Positions 15,301 through 27,300 of a DNA stretch of 64,000 nucleotides are shown piece by piece (within the stretch, counting starts at the first letter, position 1; every line of letters begins with the position of its first letter). A program made the position numbers and the translations under genes. The stretch lies in the NCBI RefSeq assembly GCF_032191515.1, contig NC_091431.1, positions 36,924,512 to 36,988,511 of the forward strand, written 5' to 3'. The stretch comes from Phaenicophaeus curvirostris. Its lineage: Eukaryota > Chordata > Aves > Cuculiformes > Cuculidae. The notes under the pieces are model-generated. The model had not been told where the DNA came from. It searched no databases and was given only the letters and a program-made list of their open reading frames with translations.

Positions 15301-18300
15301 AGCCTCTGTAGCTAGTGGTCTACCATTATCTGTGCAAAATGGCCATACAGCCTGAAAGAGGGGGCTTCCTTGTTATAACCAGCTTGCCTATATAGATTGA
15401 GCACCTGGCTCTGTAGTTCTTCGATGGCTTATGTTTTCTCTAATGTATGATAACTTCATGGAGAGCTATTACCTGAGCTTGACTTCTAGAGAACTCGATC
15501 GTGCCTGTGCCGGAGTGGACTTCTGTGAGTTCATCCAGAGGTTGTCAGTTTAAAATAATTCTGATTCTGTTAATCAAGTATGAATACTTTACTTTCACAT
15601 AGTGATTTTCTTCTGCTTTTTTTTACTAAATAATCTATTGTAATCTATATTTAGATGCGTGATCATCAGAAACTAAAAGTGAATGCTGTATGTGCACCTG
15701 CTGAGTCACGTGCAGAAAATGCACCTTCGAGACCTATTGAAGAATTTCAGTATGTATCAGATTGTATCAGTGGGGAATGGCTTTAAATGCAATCTTTTGG
15801 GGTTGTTGCTATATGTTAGAATTTTCTATGCAAATCAAATTTTCACCAATTCAGCTCTGGGTTAGCAGAACTTCTTTCTTGACTCTTCAGTGATTTACAG
15901 CTTGCTTGCCTGATGGATTTTGTCTCTCATGCATGCTTTTTTTTCTCCTCTCCAGTCGATATGGATTTTTCTCATATTTACGAGAGTTATTTGATGCTCC
16001 TCATCCAGTGATGAGTTATCTGTGCTCCCAGTATCGTATTCATGATGTCCCTGTTGGAACAGAGAAGACCAGAAACATGATCGAAAGGGTGAGATATCCT
16101 AAATAGCGCAAACACACCTGTGGTCTAGAGATTTATTTTGAATATTGTTTGTGAAGTTCATGTGGAAAAGGCAAAAAATTGCTTTAGCCTTTTATTTATC
16201 CTTTAGACTTGAGAATAGTTCATTATACACAAACACATTGCAAGACATTTTCCCAAATCTAGTCAATCTAATGCAATATTTCACAGAAGGTTCAATCTTT
16301 CACCTGCATATACCATTCCAAGTCAGTTATATGAAGTTGTTTTATTATTGTAACTTCTACTTTTAAGGGGCTGAGATATTCTGGGCAAAATTTTGGTCAA
16401 ATCGTTATTAGTACTTTACACAAGGTACTAATTTTTAGAACACTATAATGCTTAAAGGGACAATTAGAAGCTGCCTTTTTTTTTTTTAAATATGTTAAGA
16501 TGTTCAGGTTTTGTCAATTGTAGTTGTATCACTTCAGTCAGAATTGATGTGATAAATAGTATATAAGTCTTTTGGATCCTTGGAAATTAGCAAAGAGCTT
16601 CCTGTAGGAGTCATCTCCCTGCCTTACTCACTCACGTTCTTGCAAGCTCAGCGTTGCTGGTTTGTAATGGGTAACATTAACTTAAATCCTTGTTCAGTTC
16701 TCTATCTGTATTGGATGTCTATTGTCTGTCTTGTACAGAAAGTGAACTTCTCAAATTCAGAAGGCTACTTTGGGCTCTGTGAGAGCAATGAGTTGTTTTT
16801 TTTGAGGAACTTGGGAACAGGGTCTATGAATAGAGAACAGTTCTTGGTTTATTGGGATAGCTGTTACTCCTTCCTGTCTTTATTGCTAGACGCTAAGAAT
16901 GAGGAAGAGGAAAGTAAAAGCGGGGGGAGTTGTACATGAAAAGCTCTTCTCTGAATGTTGTTTTCTAAGCATTTTCATCTTTAAACTGCAATTCTGCCAC
17001 GGCTTTGTGTTTATCACCTATTACCTTTGTAATAGGTCTTTGCCAATCAGATTTGCTTCTTAGTTACTTCCTCCTTTCCAGAGTTCTGTGGGCAGTGAGT
17101 GAAAAACCACTGTTCCGGGGACAAGGATGAGCTACTGTTCTGAATGTGTTGCACATCGTACTTCCTCAGTTCAGTTATGTAAAGTTTTTTCTCTGTTTTT
17201 ATTATTTCTGATGGAGAACTGCATTATTTGCAGCACTTTGTTTCACACGTGCCTGAGAGAGCTTCATTTTAAAAGGAGACCTGCTTCACAGAGCTGACCG
17301 TGTGGAAAAAGGACTAGGACGGTAGTGCCGTCAAACGCAGTCAGAGCTGTAACACAAAGTAAACACAGTTTTCAGTGTCAAGGAACGAGATGACCGCAAT
17401 GCTGCTGGTGTTGTGTATATACTCTGATAAAATCTTTAGTCAAATATACATTTTTCTATGGACACTTTTTGCTGTTGCTGGCTTGCTAGGCACTTTATAT
17501 GCTTTTGAGTAGTATACTACCTTGTGTTTTGGTAAATCTTTGGTTATTTGTAATATCCTTTTCAACAAGAGTCATGTAAAAATAGTAAGCCTAATATTTT
17601 TATACCTTTTTTTTGTACTGATAACATTTGTTTCAGTGATGTTCATGGTTTACAAATCACCTTATGGTTTTGTCTATTAATTTCTGAAGTACTTATGGTT
17701 CTTTGGTACACAGGCACGTTACACTTACACAGTGAGTACAATCCATACTTATGATGCAGTATAAATAATAAGGTTTTTTCACTGTCCATCTGTAGTATCA
17801 GAACAATCAGAACCTGTTTGATTTGTTTTGGTAACATACTCTGTTTGGCAGTATCTTAACAGTTCTTTGCAGACTGGTTTGAATTAAAAGTATAATGATG
17901 CATTAAACTTAGCATCATCTTTTTACAAAGGCTTATCAACAAGTCAGAGCCTTGCATTATACAAAGTTCTTTACTGTGTATTTTTGCTAGTTTGTTCCTG
18001 GTTCTGATAGGCATTGACTTATTGTCAGGTTGATGGTTTTGAATGTTTTTCAGGTCATACAGGAAACGAAATTTAAGCAGATATACACAGCAGAAGAAAG
18101 ATATGTTGTTAAAGTATCTGCTTATACAAACCTAACCCTCTCTACTAACACATCACTGAGGGACGCACAGTTTCTCACTAGTTCAGTAGATACAGATGAA
18201 AGAAGACAGTTGGAAAACCAGCAACAGGTAGGAATTTCTGTGCTGTATATGATGTGAACTACTGGCTGTTTTGTCATGCAAAAAGCATGGCCTGTTTGCA

Positions 18301-21300
18301 TGTGTCAGTATGATATGTTTGTGGTAAGAATGCTAGTGGTGTGTGTTCTTTTATTTCAGGACATCAGCAACGTGCTGAAGTCATTGGATATGCGTTTGAC
18401 TACATTGGTAGAGAGACAGAAACATTTGGAACACAGGGACAATGAACTCAGGCAACAGAAGAAGGAGCTTTTAGAGAGAGGAAACAGGAGGAGACAGTTG
18501 GAATCAAAAATTGGTGTGAAGTATGATAGGTAGGAAACCATATATCTATGAAACATGAATGATTGTAGTAAACAAAGATATTTTGGCTTCATCTTGCTGT
18601 TGTGTGTGCGCTTTTACCCTTACAAATTAACTAGTAGTTGAGTACCAGGTATGGGTGATAGCCAAGACAAAAAAGGTGTTTAGAAATTGAGTTTAAGACA
18701 GTATTAGAGAATCAATACAACAATGTTCCAAATGCTTTCCTGTAATAAAGTCATAGGATTCCAGTGAGAGATCATTTCACCCACTTACTCAAATATTACT
18801 GTAGTCTTATGTCTTGGCTGCACATATCTAAGTAACACCATAATGTACATAAGCATGTACTAGTAAGCATGTCAGGGGTGAAGTTGGATCCCATTGTCCA
18901 CCGTATTTGTCTCTACATATTTTCTGATTTTGTGGGCCTCTGCAGTTAGTTCTTCTGTTACTGTGTCTTCCATAAGGGGGAACCTGACCATGATTCAAGA
19001 GATGTTTCACTTAAGAAAGGCAGTCTAGAGGAGGTTGCCCCAGGATTCACTCCCTCCGCTAACTACAGCAGACCTTGTACCCTCAAATACTGCTATATAT
19101 TCTTGTGCCATGTTGGTTTGATTTTTTTCAAAGTTGGTGCTGGTGCTTGTCTGAACAGCTTTTGTGTTACTTACGGTGCATTAAACTGAAAAGAGAGTGT
19201 TGAGGAGAAGAAAGACAAGAAAAAAAGGGCTGCAAGGCTGTTAGATCAGAATCAACCACTTTACAGACACAAGTGCCCAAGTTGCTGTGAAAAGAAACAG
19301 CTTTAAATAGTGTGAATGTGAGCTTAACCTCAAAGTCAAGTATTGCTCTTGGGTTTCTTATTAGGGATGCATGTATTGTCATGGTGTTCTACTAGAATAG
19401 AGAAGACAGTTTGAAAGCAGAAGGTGGACCCTTTACCTAAACGGATGTTAATTAAATCCTTTCCTTTAAAAAATGATTGCACTCTTAATTTTGAATAGGT
19501 GTAAGAATCCTGACACAATTACAGAGGAGACTGGTAAAAAAATTTCTTGTACATGGATCTCTTTCTGTAGAGACAGAAATTATTTAAATAATCCTTCCTG
19601 TTAGTATAATTATTTCTAAGTATTCACGTTTTTAATTTATGTGAGTATATGATATTATTTAATTGATATTAGTATAAAGCTGAATATAATTTTGGAAGTA
19701 ATATACAACAGGATCAGTTAGGTTAGAAGAGACTTCATCTAGTCTATAGTCCATCTCTGTTCCCAAAGCAAGATGAACACTGAATTCAGACCATGTTTCC
19801 TGGCTGTATCCCAATGCACCTCCGTGGAGATTGCATGGCATGTTTGGACATCCTGTTGTACTGCTTGACTGTTCTTATGGGGAAAGAGTTCCTACTGACA
19901 TCCAGTCTGGACCTTTCTTGTTTCAGCTTATGTCCGCTATCTGTTATCCTTCTACTATGCACCTCTTAATGAGAGTCTGGTTCCATCCTGTCAGTGGCCT
20001 CCTTGTGGGAAAGGATAGTAAGGGGTTGCTGTTAGATGCTTTGGAGCTGTCTCTTGTCTAGAGTGAACACCCACTGTCTTTGCAGGGCTTGTGCTGTAGC
20101 CCCAGACCATCTTGATTGCTTTCCAAGTTTGTTCCAGTTTGTTGGTGTTTGGGGCAGGGGTCAGAAATGGTTGCAGTGCTGAACATGGGCTCCTCATGTC
20201 TGTGCTTCCATTCATACACCCAAGGATGCTGGGAAACCTTGTTGCTGCCAGGATGCACTAGTGGCTTATGCTGAGCTTATTTTCTACCAATACCTTGGGT
20301 CCTTCCCTGCAGAGATTCTACCCGACCAGTCCCAAGCTTGTATAACTTCCAAACCCACTTTCTTTGCAGGGGCAGGACTCTATATTTGTCCTTGCTGAAT
20401 CTCACCAGCCTTCTGTTGACCCCTTCCTCCAGTCTCACCAGTGCCCTCTGAACAGCAGGCCTATTACTCTTCTCAGTTTAGTGTCATCTGAGAACTTGGA
20501 GAGAGAGCCCTCTCTCTGCTTTTTTTATGTCACTGGTAGGGATGTTAAATAGGACATATTGCAGAGCTTTAATCCTGTGGTACCCCATTTGATACTGGCC
20601 TCCAGGCAGAACACAGCAGAGTAACTATGACCATCTGAGCCTGACCATCGCACCACATTTTTTTACCTATCTAGTCTTCCCGCCACCTAGACTGTAGTTT
20701 TCCAACTTAGGTACAACAGTATTGCGGGAGATAGAATTGGAAAAGTTGGAGGAATAGGTCTGGATCCAGCAGCTTGGGAGGAGCTTAATGCTCCCAGGTG
20801 CAACCAGTAGTAAGGCTGAGCCTGTCTTCCCAGTAGGCACATTCACATAGACCACATCTGAACAGCATGTATGTACACACAGACAGCCATGCAGCAAAGA
20901 TGGACACAACAGAGAAATAGGACAAGTTCTGCACTCACAGTCTTATAATGTTTCTTATCCATTGGAGCAGGATGGGGCTCTTCTGGTGAGACTCAGGCAT
21001 ACATATGGATGCCATACATTACCAGCCAAGTCCAGACACTCAGAGCCTGGCCCTGGACACCAGTCTCCTCAGTTGCTGGGACTTAGTCATGCAAACCCCT
21101 TAGGCTGCAGCACTGCTTCCGTTGCCTGTACAGACTGTCTCACTCACCCACCCACATATGCATGCAAAACTCACTGGGACTCCCGGGTTTCCTGGTAGCC
21201 AACTCCATGGTCTTACCCTCAGGGATACACGGGCATACAAACATGCAGAGTATCAATGACTCCCTTAGTACCACCCCCAACAGCCAATATCACTGTCATC

Positions 21301-24300
21301 TTACCCTTAAATACACACACATGCTAGCAGGTCTCACCCTTAGAGACGGCAGACCTCATGGTCTCTGGCAGCCAGGCTGCACTTTCCTAGTCCCTCCAAT
21401 AGCTGTAGATGGAGGGATATAGATAGACCAGCCTCTTCCGTGGTCTCATCCTTGGTGACACACATACTGTCTTGGCTCCCAGGCCACTTCACCTACTTGC
21501 CACTTCGTCTGGCTTGATTTTTGCTAGTGGTCACATACTTGCACGCTTACCCTTGTACCTGGTGCTGGCACCATGGACACGTGGGCCTCTGACCTGTGAT
21601 CTTGCTCCAGTGGCTGTTGCTTAAGTTTAGTCACTCTGGCCTCTCCAGTTTCTGGCACAACAGACAGGCAGGCTCTTTCCTCTGACTTGTGATCTGATTG
21701 TAGTTCTTTGGACTTAGACTCTCAAACACATGTAAATGCTGAATAGAGAGTCCCTCACTCAGGCAAACAGTGAAAAATTGAATCGAATAAGAGTGTGCAA
21801 GTTGGGAATTACTAGGCAAGTGTATTGATCAGCCAAGTATTTATAAAGTGCCTCCTTTTATCCCCATATCCCTCTCTTTTCCCACACTTGTTCCTCTCCA
21901 AGTCATCTAGATCTCTCCCTTTCCCTGCATTTGGGTTCTCCCCTGAATATCCAATAGTGAGTCCTGCACAATCGCAAAGTGATTTTCTGCTGGATCCCAT
22001 AATGCCTCTTATACCCCAAAGAAATAACACCCCTCAGTCCAGAGGGTGCTGTGGTCTTATTGTGTCCAGGTGTAAAACCCAACAGTTGTGCTGATGTTGT
22101 CTTGGGACAGGGTATCTTTTCCTCTGAGCCCTGAATTTGAGTTCCCACCTGCTAGACTGCCCGTGTGCTCCTCTCAGCTTGCAGAGATGGGCGTTTCATG
22201 GGCTGATGGCTCCTCTGATATGCCTGAGGATAGCCAGGGTGAGGTATTATTTGGGTTTCCCCCACCTGCTATTGTCTCTCCTTTTTTGAACATGTAGGTG
22301 AGCTTTTATCAGGTAACCCAGCAGAAAGCATTGGTAATATTGAGGTAAATATGGCAACCACTTGATCTCGTGTCATCCAGTTGTTTTACAATTGTGTTCA
22401 TCAGGTATGATGTATTCGTGGTATACACTTGCTGCTTGCTGAGTCTTCGTGATCATGTTCTCCCTTATGCCCCTGCAATTGTTTTCCATGGGGACTTGCT
22501 CCACAATTTTCCTGGGGATCAATGTAAGAACAATTGGTTTGTCTTCTGGATCATCCTTCTGGCCTCTTTGGCCGGTTTTTAAGATCTCTAGACTCTTTGC
22601 AGCTCACTAAATACTGCGGTTATTTCATATGTAGTTCTTCATAATTACGTGGTTTTGAGATTTAAGATGAATGAAAATTCTGGTTTTGTGCAGTAAGTTG
22701 AGGGGATAAGTATTTTTTTTTTTTTACCAGTAAGTATAACAAGAATTAAACAAACCTGAACTCTGCTGTGTTGTATTGTTGAAAGGAACTAGCAGCAGAA
22801 GAAAAAGGTCATCTCTACGCTGACCTTCTGTGACTTTCAGATTAAAGAAAGTAAGGGAGTGTGTTTGCTGAGAGATGTACTAAGTAGCCAAAATCAGGTC
22901 TTTAATTATCACATATTTGTCTTGAAATTCTTAGGTTTAGAGTGCATAGATTGGGAATGCTTCTAATGTGTTTGAAATGTTTAGGTATGCAAACTCCTAT
23001 TATTACTGATTCTTGGTTCATCACCAAGATTAAGAGTTTTTGAGGTTTTGTTCAATTGATTATTAACCAGGAATAATCAAATATTGATTATTAACCAGGA
23101 ATAATCAAATATTGATTCCTTTCATAGTTTGAAGCAGCTGGAACAAGACGCTATAAACCTAGAGAAGGAATCTCAACAAGCAAATGTAAAGATCAAAGAA
23201 ATAAATATCCAAAAAGCAAGACTTGTTAGTGAATTAATGCATGTTGTAAAGGTATGTATTTTTAACTTGGCATGTGTTTGGGTATTGTGAAAAGTCCAAT
23301 TCTTGTAACTTAAGTAGGAGGTACGTAACACTATTACGTGTTACTGTAAACATTTACAAGCTAACTTGCTTCAAGGTAAGCATCTTTTGATGTCTTTATG
23401 AACTTGAACTTGTTCATCTATTGTTCATCCTATTTGTACATTATTTACATAAGTTTATTTAGTTTCTTGGTGAGTGAAGTCTAACAGTCCATAATGTGAT
23501 TCAGGAAGTATAGGAATGAACCAGGCATGAACTGTGTAACCATTTCAGCCTGTACATTTTCAGAATACTGCATGATTCTGTGAACTATTCCTTCCACCCT
23601 AGTTCATTATCTCCTTTTTATTATTTTTATTGAAAAGAGTAGTTACTAGTCATGTGAAAAATTGGCCTGAAGCTGAAGCAAGAACACATTTCAGTGTTAA
23701 TCACTGAAAAGAGCATATATGCTTACCTTTGAAGTGAGTTTGATTTCAATACATTCCAGTTGCTGGTGTTTATATAATAAATAAAGAAATAAATATTCCA
23801 AATGGATGGGCTGTTTCTGTTTGTTTTAGTAGTTGTGGATGGCAACAATTGGAGTTTTCAGAGATCATCTTTCCATCATTTAGCCAAAATAGTTTTGAAA
23901 ATGCCAAAGAATGGCAGAAGACATCTGCCATATTAAAAAGGTTGCTTAGGCTGTAGATTTGTTAACAGAGCTTAGAGAACTTGTGCAGATAATACCAGTA
24001 CCAAAAAGTAACTCTTTTTGAAACTTACCCAAATATTTTGTATTTAAAACAGGAATTTCTAGAATATTATTTTTGGTTTTGTATTTGAAGCCCATTTCCT
24101 AGTATGTAAGTGTGTTGCTGCTGTAAAGTGCAGCTGAACTTGTTTACTGAGTGCTGTATGACCTGTCTGAGGGAGTGTCTTAGTATTTCTTTCACGCACT
24201 GCCAAATACACATACTGTGTATTTCCTGGTATATCAGGAGTGCAGAGGAGGTAGGGTGATATTTGTCTGAAATAGTTACTGATTACAAAAGGGATTTATT

Positions 24301-27300
24301 TCAGCTTAATTTTCACTTCGTGTGCTGTAGGAAATATATGCTGTTACATACTGAAGAGAAGAAAAATGTTCTGATACAAGAAAGATGTTTCATTATCTGT
24401 TTTCTCAAAATTCTTGAAATCCATACATTTATATTCATCCCCAAACCAAACTTTATGAATGCTTCTAAGTTTATTAGAGCCTTTGTACTCTCTCTCTTTA
24501 TATATGTACATATATATAAGTATATATATATTTATGTATATGTATATATATTTATGTATATGCATATATAAAAATATATGAAAATATGCACCTATGTTTA
24601 TATATTTTCATATGTTTACATTTATATATAACAAATGACTATATTATTTTTATCTATTTAAATTTATATATACATGTATATATAAATATATAAATGTGTG
24701 TGTTTTCATATGTATCTGTATATATGTTTATATATATTTATATGTATGTGTATTTTCATGTATATATTTATGTATATGTGTATATGAAAATACATGCACA
24801 TATACTAGCTGTAGGCTATTAAAGTGATAAAAAGTTAGGTAGTCACAGGTATCAGGCATACTTACTTCTGCCAATGAAGGAAATGTAAAACGTGTGGGGT
24901 TTTTGTGTCTTTGCATCATGACAATATATTTTACCTTTTTAAGAGTTCTGTGGCTTGTGTACAACAGTCAACTAGAGTGACAGGCTGCAGGTACGTTTAC
25001 ACAAATACACAAGGCAGAATGTACCTGGCACTTACCTAATCCATGTCAGTACTTTACAACCAGTTGACAGAAACAGCTTTGTTGCACTGTTCCAGATTCT
25101 GGCGCTGCATTTGTTTGTAGTTCTTTTTACTGTTGTCTTTGAATAATCTTAACTTTTTCCATTTTTCATTTCCTTTACCTGTGACTTATTTTTCAGGTTC
25201 CTTCTCTGTTAATTTATCTTAAACTGTTTAAGTGGATTGGAAACAAATAAACTTATTCCTATGTCCAAGTTACATTTAGGCATTTTGTGTTGAAATGACA
25301 AATAGGGAAGATCTCAGACCCTGGCCCGCTCTTGTAGTCAGAAGCTAAGACTCTCAAAACTTCATCCTGCAGGTCCCCTAAGTCTGCAGTTCGAACCTTG
25401 TCTGCCCTTTAATTAAGACAGGGGATTCCTTCGTACTTACATGCTGATCGCAAAAAAAAAAAAAATTTATAAACCAGTGTTCTCGGTGCCCCAGAATTCA
25501 AGATTTGGAGCTACCCTTCACACAGTCAAGAATATATTGCTGATGATGAAGCCTCTAGACTATTCCTGAGGCTTAATCATTTAAAGAAGGAACCATTTTA
25601 ATGTCAAAGATGTCAAACCAGGCCTGTTATGAAACTTCCAATGTACGGTCTCCTTCTGTTGTCATATACAGTTCCAGTTAAGACATGAGACATTAGAGTC
25701 ACTTTGTATAGGGTCAGTCATCTGGTATGGTCAGTGAGAGAGGTATACATCTTATGTGCTTATTTTTTGACCTTTTTCATTTCTCCATGTGACTTGTGAA
25801 ATCCGTCAAAATCCACCTGTTGTATTCTGTCTCTGACAAAGAATTGAGATAGCTTTGTCTTTTGTCACATTTCACATGTGAGTATGTGGTATAAGGAAAG
25901 AGAATATGTTCGGTGTAAAATAGTTTTGTTACAAGTGATAGATATGTGCTTAAAGATTAAAAGAACATAGGGGCCACATATCTTGAAGAACTTGGGTCAC
26001 CAGTAAGTTACCTTTCTTTTTCATTGAATTTGGCAGACAGCCATGTTGAAGAGCTGAACACTGTGGGATTGTATGATTGTATGCTATGCCTAAAAAATGG
26101 TTTCTGAAGTGTGACAGTGATTTTAAGTTTTGAGTCTCTTGTGGTGAAAAAAACACAACCATTTTCTGCTTTCCTATTTAGAATTGCATTTCACTGAACA
26201 TCCACAAAGCAGATCTGGTTCTTCAGAGCACTTACATGGCTGCTGATAAGAAGAAACTAGAATTGGAGTATAAAGAAACAACTGCACAGCTGAAGGCTGC
26301 AGAGGTAACCATTTCTATGAATACTGGGATATCTGCTATGAAAACATTTGTGGAAGCCTTATGGTGTAGAAAACGATGTTTCTGTGTCTTTGTTTATAAA
26401 TTATTATTAGTGCTGGTAAACATTTAGCCTTGATTTCTGTAGTTTGAGTGTAGTCTCTTCATTTAAGGCTGAATTGGAGCTTTGCCTTCCTCAGAACTAG
26501 GCTTCTGTGAAAATGTGCTGAACATGCATCATGTCCTGTGTCTTTTTATTATAATGCATAGCGTGTATAAAAAGGCTAGCTGTTATTTGGAAGTGGGTTT
26601 TATTCCAAATAGCTCCAACCTACATGGAAGATGCAAGCTCAAGATGAACCAGGAAGTACTGTATCAGGGTAAAGCAGAGCTGGTTTACCTTTCGTAGCTG
26701 ATTTTCTTATAGTGTAATTAAATGTCTTTTTTGGGGGACAGAAAGGAGCATAAGTCCTAGTACTGATTATATTAGGAAGCTACTCTGTACACAGGTAAAA
26801 AGACAGTTTCTGAGGAATTAGTTCTGCAAACAAGTACTCATAAGAGCAGAGAATGCTGTGGTATCTCATGGATTGATGCATAGAGGGCAGTTTTTGTATT
26901 TGTGTAGTGTTACAATCTTTCGGTGTACTGGGGGAAAAAAACCTGCCAAAGTACAGGATAGTAAGTTTTTTCTTCATCTTGCGAGGGTCAAGTTAACTAT
27001 AAACCTATGCTAATTCAATTTGATCCACAAAAAAAATGGATGTTAAATTGGAAAGCAATTCAACACATAAGTGGTAAGTGGTTTTTGGATGCACATGCAC
27101 TTGCAAAGGGATGACCTTGGCATATATTTAGAAAAACACATGAGTTTATGTAGGTATTATCACTTGCAGGAAAAGTAGGAAGAGGAAAAAATCCTAAGAG
27201 CAAGAAGTAACTTGAAGTTAGAGACAAGTCCAGCATCTTACTTGCATTCCACTGTTGCATCAGTTCTCTCATGTGACGCAGCTGTTTTAAAAAACTTTAT

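Noticed and set aside
24263..24571. 102-codon plus-strand and 73-codon minus-strand frames rich in Tyr, Ile and Met
   Set aside because: Their C-terminal parts are translations of the TATA-type satellite; both strands read open because stops are rare in that pattern.
25375..25420. Possible functional tRNA because of the gttcgaacc T-loop-like word
   Set aside because: The flanking bases do not form a five-pair T stem, and no acceptor or anticodon stem could be drawn.
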